A stretch of DNA of 33,587 bases from Candidatus Blautia excrementipullorum (GTDB taxonomy: Bacteria > Bacillota > Clostridia > Lachnospirales > Lachnospiraceae). Shown piece after piece: positions 15,052 through 23,823 of this stretch. Every line of letters begins with the position of its first letter. Position 1 is the stretch's first letter. Below the pieces are notes generated by a model that was not told the origin of the DNA, searched no databases, and saw only the letters and a list, made by a program, of their open reading frames with translations. Made by a program: the position numbers and the translations under genes. The stretch spans positions 1 through 33,587 of the forward strand of contig DWYN01000013.1 in NCBI GenBank assembly GCA_019118645.1, given 5' to 3'.

Positions 15052-15291
15052 TCAGCAGTCTCCCGCATAATATGCAACAACGTCCAGATAATCTCCCGGA
15101 TCATCAAATTCCAGAGTCATCGGCAGACATCTTCCGTTCTCTATATATTGTCTCTCCAGTTCCCTCTGAATAGAATACTGTTTGTTGATGTCTCTCCTTG
15201 TACCGTCCGGCAGAAGGTTCAGCACCCTGCCGTTGCACTGATTGATTGTTTCCAGAAAATTTTTCAGATTCAGAATATTTACTTTTATCAT
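15052..15291 (-). CDS. Small conserved protein of unknown function (79 aa)
   Basis: The 79-residue product (MIKVNILNLKNFLETINQCN, then GRVLNLLPDGTRRDINKQYS, ending DYLDVVAYYAGDC) has an alpha/beta pattern without a signal peptide or membrane segment. The ATG at 15291 has GGAGGTG 5 bases upstream; an in-frame ATG nine codons earlier (15318) lacks such a site. Similar short proteins ending in YYAGDC occur in Lachnospiraceae, as far as I recall, without known function. It is 32 bases upstream of the HAD gene on the same strand and may share its transcript. Confidence 0.75.
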   Translation of the reverse strand: MIKVNILNLKNFLETINQCNGRVLNLLPDGTRRDINKQYSIQRELERQYIENGRCLPMTLEFDDPGDYLDVVAYYAGDC

Positions 15292-15370
15292 ACCGGCACC
15301 TCCATAATGGCAATTCATTTTCTGATTGTCATTATAGCGCCTGATCTATATAAGTTATATCTTCTTTCTG

Positions 15371-16288
15371 TCATTTTTTATTACTATCCTGCCATTTTCG
15401 CCGATACTCCCGCGGCGTACAGCCTGTATATTCCCGGAATTTTTTCCCGAAATAGCTTCCGCTTCCCATCCCGCATGCCTGACTGATTTCCGTCACCGGT
15501 TCCTGGCTGTTCACCAGCATCTGACACGCCGCCTGAAGGCGGTAGCTCTTCATATATTCCAGCGGCGTCATATGGAGACACTGCTGAAAAACCCGGTAAC
15601 ACTCCCTCTCACTCAGAAAAACGGAAGCCGCCAGCTCCTGAACGGAAATTTTCTCCGCATAATGCTCCTGTATATAGAGCATCATGGCTTTTATTTTATC
15701 CGCTGACTTTTCAGATACTATCGGCTTCTCCCGTTCCTCCGGAAGCGAGATTTTCAGAAGCTCCAGCCATATCCCTGTCATCGCCTCTCTTATACGCAGT
15801 TCATATCCTGGTTCCGTCTCCTGTATCTGAAATGCCCGGCGGATCCTCTGAATGATTTTTGCCTGCTTCGGATCATCCGGATACAGAGCGATCATCTCCA
15901 GACGGGAATCTCCGGTGATCGGCGCAAGATATTTCTGCTGAATCAGATTTCCGTATTTTCCCGCAAGCAGATCCGGATCAAAAATATGGATGTACTGCAT
16001 GTTCTTCTGTCTATGGGACTCAGTTTTCGTCATGTGCAGCACGTTGGAATTCACCATACCGCCGCTCCCTTTCGGGAAAACTGCCGTGCCGTTGGGAGTA
16101 CTGTACCTGAGCTCTCCGCTTTCCATATAAAAGATCTCCACTGCTTTATGCCAGTGCCAGGGGACAAAGGCTTCCCGGAAATAATCAAAATCCACCCTGG
16201 ATGCAATATACGGGAAATCCGGATGAAATCCCGGTATTTTCTCTTCTCTGCTGCCTGCATGTAATTCCACGCTGCGGATCGTCTTCAT
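15371..16288 (-). CDS. AraC family transcriptional regulator with cupin-like sensor domain
   Basis: The 305-residue regulator has an N-terminal cupin-like domain (about 30-135; HWHKAVEIFYMESGEL at 44-59 is the typical metal/sugar-binding start) and a C-terminal double helix-turn-helix (about 200-300) with ISVQELAASVFLSERECYRV (first HTH) and PVTEISQACGMGSGSYFGKK plus FREYTGCTPREYRRKW (second HTH and signature). AGGAGG sits 7 bases before the ATG at 16288; the ATG two codons earlier is too close to that site. The upstream gene on the same strand encodes an AraA-family isomerase, so this protein may sense a related sugar. Confidence 0.9.
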   Translation of the reverse strand: MKTIRSVELHAGSREEKIPGFHPDFPYIASRVDFDYFREAFVPWHWHKAVEIFYMESGELRYSTPNGTAVFPKGSGGMVNSNVLHMTKTESHRQKNMQYIHIFDPDLLAGKYGNLIQQKYLAPITGDSRLEMIALYPDDPKQAKIIQRIRRAFQIQETEPGYELRIREAMTGIWLELLKISLPEEREKPIVSEKSADKIKAMMLYIQEHYAEKISVQELAASVFLSERECYRVFQQCLHMTPLEYMKSYRLQAACQMLVNSQEPVTEISQACGMGSGSYFGKKFREYTGCTPREYRRKWQDSNKK

Positions 16289-16638
16289 CTCCATGCCTCC
16301 TGTGATGCAGTACCGCAGAACCTATCCGGAATACCCATCCCGAAATTTCCGCTCCTGCCAATCCATCTGTCCCCGGTGTCTCCGGCCGGTACCTGCGCAT
16401 GGCAGAAATACCTTCCGGACTTTCTGTATATGCTGCCTGCCGATATAAGTACAGCTGATTTCACTTGATAAGAACCGCGAAGCCATATATCAAAACAGGA
16501 ACCTTCACCCATATCCATGAAGATTCCTGTTTCCGTAATTTCCATTATAAGAGCAAAAGCTTCTGACAGCCGGCTTCCATTTCTTTTTCTCCGGAAAGCC
16601 TCATTTCTGCATTGTTCCGTTTTGCACCGATCTGTTTG
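16289..16638. other. Intergenic region between isomerase and AraC genes, with a likely terminator
   Basis: No credible gene. A long hairpin on the minus strand pairs AAACAGGAA-T-CTTCA (16518-16532) with TGAAG-G-TTCCTGTTT (16493-16507) and leads into TTTTGATA, a plausible weak terminator for the isomerase gene. An 86-codon frame on the minus strand (16285-16545) runs through this hairpin and shows no family resemblance. Confidence 0.5.
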
Positions 16639-18057
16639 TTATCTTGTCACGATATCAACCGGAACATTAAAGATCTTGGCAACTTTCAGGATCGTATCAA
16701 TGTGTCTTCCTGTAGCAGCCGCAAAATGATGGGTCGGGCCGCACTCGCTCCAACGGTTTACAAACTCTCTCGCTCCGCAGGTGAAGCGTGTTCTCATATT
16801 GGTATCACCGAAGGAGAGAATCGGGCCTTCCTCATTTATGCCCTCTGCCACAATAAACTTAAAGTGTCCGTCACCGTCCTGTGTAATCGCAAGATATGTA
16901 ACAGGGCCTGTGTAAGGATAGAACTGCGTCAGGTATCCGCCGCCGGTCTTTCCGTGGAAGACCTTCACAATCTTCATGGTCGGTTTCTTATCGGAAATAT
17001 CCGCATCTCCGGAACCGCTGTGTCCGATGATCGCAATATCGTCGTTAAAGTCGATGGAGTACATTTCTGCCAGCTGGCCTGTGCCTGAGATCGTCTTTAA
17101 GATACTCATAGCCATGGCAACCTTCATGTCGCCCTCAACCGCGCAGGCAGTTCCCTGTTTGATCAGCATGGAGAATGCAGGAATCAGCATACTGTCAAGG
17201 ACTCCTGCCTTGCCCTGAGCGAATCCGTCATAGTGAGAAGCAATAAGGCCCAGCTTTTCATCCTTCACCCATTTTTCAAAAGCAACGACATACTTTGCCA
17301 TTTCCCATACTTCTTCGATGCTTCCGCCGCCTTCAATATCGAAGGTATCCAGAATATCCTGCGCCTTTGCGCGGATCGCGTCCTCATCCGTAATATCATC
17401 GGCAATAGCCCACATTTTTTCCCAGTCGAACTGTTTGGTATACAGATGCATTCTTCTGTACAGGTTGGACTCATCAATATAAAGGTCCATCATACCAGGA
17501 TATGGTCTTCCGATCTGTGCGATATTTGTATCGCGGAATCTTCTTCTTACCTGAGCCGCCTTGCACCAGTCTTCAATCTCAGCCTGAACGCCCGGATCTC
17601 CGCCTTCTACAACGCCCGTAATGACTGCATGTCTCTTTCCGTATCTTTCAAGATCAGCTACCATCTCTCCTACAGCGCCGCAGGCATAGCCCTCGCCCAG
17701 CCAGGTAGCAATATCTGTATGGTCATAATCCAGTGCTTTCAGTTTCTGGATGTTTACAAGAACCACCGGAACATCCAGATCTTTCACTGCCGGAAGCATA
17801 TTGTAAGATGTGGCATAGGTCAGAAGCTGCATAAATACCAGGTCAACATCCGCCGCACGGAAAAGGTCACCCGCTGCCTGTGACTGCTCCTTTGTTGTTA
17901 CCATTCCGCCGTCAATAATTTCCACAGTGTCGGGAATCGTCTTCTTAAATGCCTCATACTGAGCCTCAAATTCCGGTACCAGCGAGGGAAACTGAGGCAG
18001 ATACGCGCCTAAAGCAATGGAAAACACACCTACTTTTGCTTTTGTATCAACTAACAT
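16639..18057 (-). CDS. L-arabinose isomerase family (AraA-like) sugar isomerase
   Basis: The 472-residue protein is a member of the arabinose/fucose isomerase superfamily, which interconverts aldoses and ketoses with a divalent metal such as manganese. Candidates matching the four AraA metal ligands are E309 (CAVEGDMK), E331 (LAEMYSID), H346 (IIGHSGSG) and H443 or H444 (GPTHHFAAATG). The N-terminal Rossmann-like half starts VGVFSIALGAYLPQFPSL. The ATG at 18057 has GGAGGG 6 bases upstream; the frame is open for another 51 codons, but these lie over the promoter and look non-coding. No sugar kinase or transporter is adjacent, so the substrate is open. The AraC regulator follows 350 bases downstream. 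Confidence 0.85.
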   Translation of the reverse strand: MLVDTKAKVGVFSIALGAYLPQFPSLVPEFEAQYEAFKKTIPDTVEIIDGGMVTTKEQSQAAGDLFRAADVDLVFMQLLTYATSYNMLPAVKDLDVPVVLVNIQKLKALDYDHTDIATWLGEGYACGAVGEMVADLERYGKRHAVITGVVEGGDPGVQAEIEDWCKAAQVRRRFRDTNIAQIGRPYPGMMDLYIDESNLYRRMHLYTKQFDWEKMWAIADDITDEDAIRAKAQDILDTFDIEGGGSIEEVWEMAKYVVAFEKWVKDEKLGLIASHYDGFAQGKAGVLDSMLIPAFSMLIKQGTACAVEGDMKVAMAMSILKTISGTGQLAEMYSIDFNDDIAIIGHSGSGDADISDKKPTMKIVKVFHGKTGGGYLTQFYPYTGPVTYLAITQDGDGHFKFIVAEGINEEGPILSFGDTNMRTRFTCGAREFVNRWSECGPTHHFAAATGRHIDTILKVAKIFNVPVDIVTR

Positions 18058-18208
18058 AATACACCCTCCGATAATCTTAAAATTGTATATTAAGACAGTA
18101 CCATACAGAACTTTTCCGCATTGTGCCAAAAAAATCAACGGAAATCTCATGTCTGCCTGTAGAAAAACCAGTAAAACGCACATATATGTACAGTCCTGTC
18201 TCAATGAC

Positions 18209-18238
18209 ATTATACACTGCCGCAGCCATGATACGCAA
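18209..18238 (-). promoter_or_regulatory. Probable promoter for the AraA-like gene
   Basis: On the minus strand TTGCGT (18233-18238), an 18-base spacer and a perfect TATAAT (18209-18214) lie about 150 bases before the start at 18057. The leader in between shows no known riboswitch. Confidence 0.5.
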
Positions 18239-18265
18239 TATAAAAAATAGATTATATTTCTCTTT

Positions 18266-19024
18266 TTATACCGTCTGAATCAGCTGTGCGATGCCGTACA
18301 AAACCGCCAGATGGGCAGGATAGTATACATAGAAAAAATTTTTTCCTCCTGTTTTCCCTCGCCTTCCACTGTAGAAAGCCAGCGGAATCAATGCGGCAAG
18401 CGAAAATATCTGCACGCCTCCAATCTCGCCCGAAATCATGCATAAGCCTGCAGCCAGGGCAGCAAGCTTCCCGGTCTTTGTTTTCACCATCCATACTGCT
18501 GCCGGGCTGAGGATTCCAAAAAAACCGTAGTCCATCCGAAATCCGGTTTCCAGAAAGATTTCCCGGATCCGTCCTCCCGGCAGGGACAGTCCCGGCAGCG
18601 AAATACCATTTACATAATAGAGAAATATGAGAAACGCCGCTGCTCCTGCTGCTGTCAGCACCTTTTTTCTTCTGGCGTTCTCCTTTTGCAGGGTATCAAG
18701 TGCAAAAATAATCAGGATAGAACATCCGAAGGTGATCAGGATACATTGATACAGACTTCTCTCCACAAGATAATTTACTGCAGAGCAAAGCAGTCCCACC
18801 CCAAAAACAGAGGAAAGATAACGCTTCTTATTTCTTGTATAGCGGCAGCCTTCTGCTATCATATAGGCAAAAATCGGATAGGCAATCCTTCCTATAATCC
18901 GGAACACGGACAGCCCCGGAAAAAATATCAGCCCGATATGATCGATGGTCATTGCCGCCAGTGCTATAAGCTTCAGTTCCGCTCCGTCCAGACGAAAATG
19001 CTTTTTTTCAGATATTTTATTCAT
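18266..19024 (-). CDS. TraX family membrane protein
   Basis: The 252-residue polytopic protein matches the TraX family, first known as the enzyme that N-acetylates F-pilin and widespread in chromosomal form in Firmicutes. LDGAELKLIALAAMTIDHIG (13-32), FRIIGRIAYPIFAYMIAEGC (41-60) and FFYVYYPAHLAVLYGIAQLI near the C-terminus are characteristic, with about seven or eight membrane segments. The gene stands alone; no conjugation genes surround it, so transfer function is unlikely. A GGCGGAAG site precedes the ATG, directly after a tight GC hairpin (CCCCGC/GCGGGG, 19035-19047). Confidence 0.9.
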   Translation of the reverse strand: MNKISEKKHFRLDGAELKLIALAAMTIDHIGLIFFPGLSVFRIIGRIAYPIFAYMIAEGCRYTRNKKRYLSSVFGVGLLCSAVNYLVERSLYQCILITFGCSILIIFALDTLQKENARRKKVLTAAGAAAFLIFLYYVNGISLPGLSLPGGRIREIFLETGFRMDYGFFGILSPAAVWMVKTKTGKLAALAAGLCMISGEIGGVQIFSLAALIPLAFYSGRRGKTGGKNFFYVYYPAHLAVLYGIAQLIQTV

Positions 19025-19136
19025 TTTTTCTTCCGCCCCCGCTGCGGGGATCAGGATCTAAAATACAGATTCTTTTTGACATTTATCTCATTCCTGTTCT
19101 GATTTCAGCAGCCGTCCTTCCTATCTATCCGCGCAT

Positions 19137-19709
19137 TTACTCTTCTCTGTCTTTCTCTTCTTCCGCTTCGGCGGCATCTCTGTCCACAAATTTTTTACGG
19201 TAATTTTCCATGCAGTACTCGATGACTCCCACCGCCTCAATCGGTCCGCCGAATTCGCTTACAGTAGTACTTTTCCCCTCCAGGCTTTTGTAATTGGTAA
19301 AGAAGTGCTTCAGTTCCTCGAAAATGTGTTTTGGAAGCTCCTTGATGTCTGTGTATCCCATATAGGTGGGATCACTGTAGGGAATGGCGATAATTTTTTC
19401 ATCCCCCATACCATTGTCCTCCATCTTCATCACCCCTATCGGGTAGCACCTTACCAGCGTCATAGGCTGAATGGGTTCCGAACAGAGCACCAGAACGTCC
19501 AGCGGATCCTTATCGTCTCCGTAGGTTCTGGGAATAAAGCCATAGTTCATTGGATAATGGGTCGCTGTAAACAGCACCCTGTCCAGCATCAGAAAGCCTG
19601 TTTCTTTATCCAGCTCATATTTCTGCTTGCTTCCTTTGGAAATTTCAATTACAGCCATAAAATCTGTAGGATAAATTCTTTCTTCATCAATATCGTGCCA
19701 AATATTCAT
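19137..19709 (-). CDS. ppa: Inorganic pyrophosphatase, soluble family I
   Basis: The 190-residue enzyme hydrolyses pyrophosphate to phosphate, pulling biosynthetic reactions forward. Family I marks are YPMNYGFIPRTYGDDKDPLD (52-71), which holds the metal-binding aspartates, then LDVLVL and the later IPYSDPTY and HFFTNYKSLEGK (active-site Lys/Tyr region). The second aspartate motif reads DKDPLD instead of the more usual D-G/N-D-P-x-D. The C-terminus is a charged acidic tail (DAAEAEEEKDREE). The ATG at 19709 with GGGGTG upstream is preferred to a GTG two codons earlier. A promoter-like TATAAT lies at 19805-19810. Confidence 0.94.
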   Translation of the reverse strand: MNIWHDIDEERIYPTDFMAVIEISKGSKQKYELDKETGFLMLDRVLFTATHYPMNYGFIPRTYGDDKDPLDVLVLCSEPIQPMTLVRCYPIGVMKMEDNGMGDEKIIAIPYSDPTYMGYTDIKELPKHIFEELKHFFTNYKSLEGKSTTVSEFGGPIEAVGVIEYCMENYRKKFVDRDAAEAEEEKDREE

Positions 19710-19989
19710 TTTCACACCCCATTTCAGATACGGACGGACAAAGTCCGGCCGCCGTATTTCAGAAACAAACGCCGGCGCTGCATGGATACCGGTCTTATCT
19801 TTATATTATACACAAGCTCCTTTGTTTTCAAGCATATTTTTTCACTTCTCCTTCTCCTCTTCTTCCGTATTACCGCCCTGAAAATATTCTGTCCTTTTAA
19901 AAAAAGAACATTTATCCTGTCCGCAAAATACAGAATAAATGTTCTTTGATCTCTTTCAGAGTTTTTTCTGAATACAGCCTTGACCTCTG
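19710..19989. other. Intergenic region between pyrophosphatase and FeoAB genes
   Basis: No gene seen. On the minus strand it contains the FeoAB terminator (19899-19947) and, about 95 bases before ppa, TATAAT (19805-19810) with a TTGAAA 15 bases upstream, a possible ppa promoter with short spacing. A GCCGGCG-type GC stretch near 19740-19780 shows no further pattern. Confidence 0.5.
19899..19947 (-). terminator. Terminator of the FeoAB gene
   Basis: On the minus strand a 13-bp stem AAAGAACATTTAT (19935-19947) and its complement (19903-19915), extended inward by CTGT/ACAG, is followed by a T-rich tract (complement of 19899-19905). It is about 42 bases past the stop codon. Confidence 0.85.
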
Positions 19990-22347
19990 TCAGAACAGTC
20001 CTCCGACCAGATAAACCGCAAAGGCCGCAATCCATGCAATCACGCACTGTCCCACGACAACACCTGCAGCCCATTTTCCGCCCAGTTCTCTTTTTATAGA
20101 GGCAATTGCCGCCACACAGGGCGTATAAAGCAAGCAGAAAACAAGAAGGCTTACCGCTGAAAGAGGCGTCACAGATGCCAGAAGCGCTTCTGTGCTGCCG
20201 AAAAGAACTGACAAAGTGGATACCACGCTCTCTTTTGCCATAAATCCTGTGATCAGAGCAGTGGAAATACGCCAGTCTCCAAAGCCCATAGGAGCGAATA
20301 CAGGCGCCGCCACACTTGCCACCATAGCAAGAATACTGTCTCTGGAGTCGCTGACCACATTCAGATGTGTATCAAAGGTCTGCAGGAACCAGATCACGAT
20401 AGTCGCAAGAAAAATGATGGTAAATGCTCTCTGGAGAAAATCCTTTGCCTTATCCCAGAGCAGATGGGCTACATTCTTGGCTCCGGGCAGACGATAGTTT
20501 GGAAGCTCCATAACAAATGGCACGGCCTCGCCGCTGAACATGGTTTTCCGGAGCAAAAGCGCCATCAGAATACCCATAATAATTCCGCCGAAATATAAAG
20601 CAATCATTACCAGAGCTCCATAATCCGGGAAAAACGCCGCTGTAAAAAATGCATAAATAGGCAGTTTTGCAGAACAGCTCATAAAGGGCGTCAGAAGAAT
20701 GGTCATCCTTCTGTCACGCTCTGAGGGAAGGGTTCTGCTTGCCATAACCCCAGGCACCGTACAGCCGAATCCAACAAGCATTGGCACGATGCTTCTTCCG
20801 GAAAGGCCGATTTTACGGAGAAGTTTGTCCATCACAAAGGCCACCCGGGCCATATAGCCGCTGTCTTCCAGAAGCGACAGGAAGAAAAACAGCGTCACGA
20901 TAATCGGCAGGAAGCTCAGTACGCTGCCCACGCCGTTAAAAATTCCGTCCATCACCAGCGAATGGAGAACACTGTTCACATGAGCGGCTGTCATCCAGGA
21001 ATCTGCCAGATTGCCCAGGGCGGTAATGCCCATGTCCAGGATATCTGACAAAAACGCCCCGATTACGCCGAAGGTCAGCCAGAACACCAGTCCCATAATT
21101 CCCACAAAGCAGGGAATCGCCGTATACTTTCCCGTAAGAATGCTGTCTATCTTTGTACTTCTGAGATGTTCTCTGCTTTCACGGGGCTTTACTACCGTCT
21201 CCTCGCAGACTCTCTCAATAAAGTCAAACCTCATGTGGGCGATTGCCGCGGATCTGTCAAGGCCCCTCTCGTTTTCCATCTGCTTTACAATATGTTCCAG
21301 AGTTTCCTTTTCATTCTGATCCAGTTTCAGCTTTTCAAGAATCAGCTCATCTCCCTCCGCCAGCTTCGCAGCGGCAAACCGGACCGGAATCTGCGCCTGT
21401 TTCGCGTGATCCTCGATCAAGTGCATAATTGCGTGGAGGCATCTGTGAACAGCGCCTCCGTCCTCCTCGGCGTCACAGAAATCAATGGCTTCCGGTTTTT
21501 CCTGGTATTTTGCCACGTGAAGGGCATGAGCCACCAGCTCATCAATTCCTTCATTTTTTGCTGCTGAAATCGGCACCACCGGGATCCCCAGCATCTCCTC
21601 CATCCGGTTGATCCGTATGGAGCCGCCGTTTTCCCTTACTTCATCCATCATATTCAGGGCAAGAACCATGGGAATATCCAGCTCCATCAGCTGCATGGTC
21701 AGATAAAGATTCCTCTCAATGTTCGTTGCGTCCACAATATTGATAATTCCATTGGGATGCTCATTCAGAACGAAATTTCTTGTTACGATTTCTTCGCTTG
21801 AGTAGGGAGACATGGAATAAATCCCCGGAAGATCCGTCACCAGAGTATTCTTCTTTCCCCGTATGGACCCGTCCTTTCTGTCTACGGTAACACCCGGGAA
21901 ATTCCCCACATGCTGGCTGGAACCGGTAAGCTGATTAAACAGAGTTGTTTTTCCGCAGTTCTGGTTCCCCGCAAGGGCAAATGTCAGAGTTTCTCCATCC
22001 GGAAGAGGATGCTCGGTTTCTTTAAAATGATATTTTCCGCCCTCTCCAAGTCCCGGATGGGGGATTGTTTTTTTTCTTTCCCTTCGCCTTTTGTTCTCCT
22101 CCGAAGTCTCCTGATCCGCGTCTCTGATATTTTCTATTTCTATTTTTTCCGCATCGGCCAGTCTCAGTGTCAGTTCGTAGCTGTGAATCCGCAGTTCCAT
22201 GGGATCTCCCATAGGCGCATACTTTACCATTGTAACATCGCCTTTTGGGATCAGCCCCATGTCAAGAAAGTGCTGCCTCAGTGCTCCTTCGCCGCCCACG
22301 GACCGTATCGTTGCCGTTTTTCCAATCGGCAGGTCTTTTAATGTCAT
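19990..22347 (-). CDS. feoB: Ferrous iron transporter FeoA-FeoB fusion
   Basis: The 785-residue protein imports Fe(II). Residues 1-72 form a FeoA SH3-like domain (MTLKDLPIGKTATIRSVGGE, MGLIPKGDVTMV), joined by a basic linker (73-115) to FeoB. The GTPase part has G1 GNQNCGKT (127-134), G3 DLPG (172-175), G4 NMMD (232-235; the classical motif is NKxD) and G5 SAAK (261-264). The membrane part has two gate motifs with conserved cysteines, GFGCTVPGVMASRTLP and LLYTPCVAAIASIKRELG. The ATG at 22347 follows GAGGGG by 7 bases. FeoA and FeoB are separate genes in E. coli; this fused form is known in Firmicutes. An iron-box-like operator overlaps its promoter. Confidence 0.95.
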   Translation of the reverse strand: MTLKDLPIGKTATIRSVGGEGALRQHFLDMGLIPKGDVTMVKYAPMGDPMELRIHSYELTLRLADAEKIEIENIRDADQETSEENKRRRERKKTIPHPGLGEGGKYHFKETEHPLPDGETLTFALAGNQNCGKTTLFNQLTGSSQHVGNFPGVTVDRKDGSIRGKKNTLVTDLPGIYSMSPYSSEEIVTRNFVLNEHPNGIINIVDATNIERNLYLTMQLMELDIPMVLALNMMDEVRENGGSIRINRMEEMLGIPVVPISAAKNEGIDELVAHALHVAKYQEKPEAIDFCDAEEDGGAVHRCLHAIMHLIEDHAKQAQIPVRFAAAKLAEGDELILEKLKLDQNEKETLEHIVKQMENERGLDRSAAIAHMRFDFIERVCEETVVKPRESREHLRSTKIDSILTGKYTAIPCFVGIMGLVFWLTFGVIGAFLSDILDMGITALGNLADSWMTAAHVNSVLHSLVMDGIFNGVGSVLSFLPIIVTLFFFLSLLEDSGYMARVAFVMDKLLRKIGLSGRSIVPMLVGFGCTVPGVMASRTLPSERDRRMTILLTPFMSCSAKLPIYAFFTAAFFPDYGALVMIALYFGGIIMGILMALLLRKTMFSGEAVPFVMELPNYRLPGAKNVAHLLWDKAKDFLQRAFTIIFLATIVIWFLQTFDTHLNVVSDSRDSILAMVASVAAPVFAPMGFGDWRISTALITGFMAKESVVSTLSVLFGSTEALLASVTPLSAVSLLVFCLLYTPCVAAIASIKRELGGKWAAGVVVGQCVIAWIAAFAVYLVGGLF

Positions 22348-22480
22348 CTTCTGTCCCCTCTTTTCAGTATTTCCTAAAAGAACCTCGTCCGGAATATGCC
22401 TGAAATTTCTCTGTACTCCGTTTTCAGGGGGTACGCATTCCCCGAACACAGACTCTTATTGATAATTCTGATCATTTATC

Positions 22481-22516
22481 TAAAGTAAGCCTAATCTAAT
22501 TGATAAACTTTGTCAA
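22481..22516 (-). promoter_or_regulatory. FeoAB promoter with DtxR/IdeR-like iron box
   Basis: On the minus strand TTGACA (22511-22516) is followed at 17 bases by a weak -10 TAGGCT (22488-22493). The 19-bp sequence TTAGATTAGGCTTACTTTA (22481-22499) overlaps this -10 and matches the DtxR/IdeR consensus TTAGGTTAGGCTAACCTAA at 15 of 19 positions. Binding of an iron-loaded repressor here would block transcription when iron is plentiful. Confidence 0.7.
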
Positions 22517-22545
22517 TATGCCAGAGAGAAAATTTTGTCTAAATT

Positions 22546-22583
22546 GAATTGTGCTGCCGGCATTCAGCACGACAGCACAATTC
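22546..22583 (-). terminator. Hairpin at the end of the histidine kinase gene
   Basis: A perfect 11-bp stem, GAATTGTGCTG (22546-22556) and CAGCACAATTC (22573-22583), encloses the kinase stop codon (22564-22566) in its loop. The T run after it is weak (CAATTTAG on the minus strand), so it may be a poor terminator or a transcript-end stabiliser. Confidence 0.55.
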
Positions 22584-23820
22584 TTACTCTGGTTCCCAGC
22601 TCTGTCCGGGACAGAATTTCAAAATAACCTTTATGCTTATCCACAATCCACTTTGCGATCGCCAGCCCCAGCCCTGTTCCCTGCCGGTTTCTCACCTCAT
22701 CCGCACGGTAAAATCTTTCAAACATATGCTCCACATCCGCTTCGGCCATACCGATTCCTGTATCCTGAACCTGAAGATAAGGAGCGCCGTTTTTTGTCCT
22801 CCCAATACTCAGTACAATCTCATCGCCCTCATGGGTGTACTTCGCGGCATTGTCCACCAGTATCCTTACCGCCTGTTTCAAAAGGGCACTGTCCGCCTGT
22901 ATCTCCAGATGTTCCGCTGTCTCCGCAAAACGGTAGATATGTTTTTCATCAATCATCAGTGATTCTTCATAGATTTCCTCCATCAGCTCATTCAGGGGGA
23001 CCGGCTCCAGATTCAGCTTTGTCTTTCCGCTGTCTCCTCTTGCCAGAAAAAGGAGCTGCTCCACCAGATATTTCATGTGATCGGATTCATGCTGAATAGC
23101 TTCTATAGATTCCTTCAGTACCTTTTCGTCACGGCTGCCCCACCGGGCCAGCATATTGGCGTATCCCTGAATTACCGCAATAGGTGTTCTCAGCTCGTGG
23201 GAAGCATCGTTGACAAATCTTGCCTGCTGCCGGTAGGAATCCCGCATTCTCACCAGAAGATTGTTCATAGCCGCTTCAATTCCCTGAAGATCCGAGTCCC
23301 CGAAGGAGATCAGCTCGGATTCCTCCGGCTGGAGACTGGAGATCGCCTCCTCAATCTGATGATATTTATCTTCCGAGAAAGTCATTTTACTGAGTTCATC
23401 TGCTTTCAGGGCAATTTCATTGATCGGCGCAAGAATCCTGCGGATGCTCTGTTCTTCTTTCACATAAGAAAAACAAATATTAAGAATCTGCAGTGCCAGT
23501 ACTGCCCCAAGAAGAATCACAATCACCCGGAGTGCTGGAAACACCGGAATTTCCATAAGCATCTTTCCGCTTCCGTCTTTTACTATATATGTCATCTCTT
23601 TCCAGGAAGGAAAATTTGTGAATCCTCTCTGATACTCCCCTTTCAGAGATCCCAGCCTGGTAATCTCCTGATCACAGAGCCAGCCGATACAGAGAACCGC
23701 CAAAAGGAAGAAATCCCATCCCAAACACATGGAAAATTTTCTTCCTATCCAGCTCCAATGCAGTTTCATTACAATGGAAGTCATTCTCTTTGTCTCTGCA
23801 GCTCCTTTTTTTTCGCTCAT
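22564..23820 (-). CDS. Sensor histidine kinase of an OmpR-type two-component system
   Basis: The 418-residue membrane kinase has transmembrane segments at about 33-49 and 97-119 with a short extracellular loop of about 47 residues, then a HAMP-like linker and a transmitter. The phosphorylated histidine is H208 in NDASHELRTPIAVIQGYA, the N box holds N324 (LVDNAAKYTHEG), G1 is DTGIGM (353-358) and G2 is GTGLGLAI (381-388); the F box is FERFYRAD. The gene follows the response regulator with only 3 bases between them, so the pair is one operon. The short loop suggests it senses the envelope or membrane. It resembles ArlS/CssS-type kinases; the stimulus is unknown. Confidence 0.93.
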   Translation of the reverse strand: MSEKKGAAETKRMTSIVMKLHWSWIGRKFSMCLGWDFFLLAVLCIGWLCDQEITRLGSLKGEYQRGFTNFPSWKEMTYIVKDGSGKMLMEIPVFPALRVIVILLGAVLALQILNICFSYVKEEQSIRRILAPINEIALKADELSKMTFSEDKYHQIEEAISSLQPEESELISFGDSDLQGIEAAMNNLLVRMRDSYRQQARFVNDASHELRTPIAVIQGYANMLARWGSRDEKVLKESIEAIQHESDHMKYLVEQLLFLARGDSGKTKLNLEPVPLNELMEEIYEESLMIDEKHIYRFAETAEHLEIQADSALLKQAVRILVDNAAKYTHEGDEIVLSIGRTKNGAPYLQVQDTGIGMAEADVEHMFERFYRADEVRNRQGTGLGLAIAKWIVDKHKGYFEILSRTELGTRVRIVLSC

Positions 23821-23823
23821 ACC

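Noticed and set aside
16285-16545. 86-codon minus-strand frame upstream of the AraC gene
   Set aside because: Runs through the putative isomerase terminator and has no recognisable domain or good ribosome binding site.
18266-19024. TraX gene as evidence of a conjugative element
   Set aside because: No relaxase, coupling protein, integrase or attachment repeats are present; chromosomal TraX genes are common in Firmicutes.
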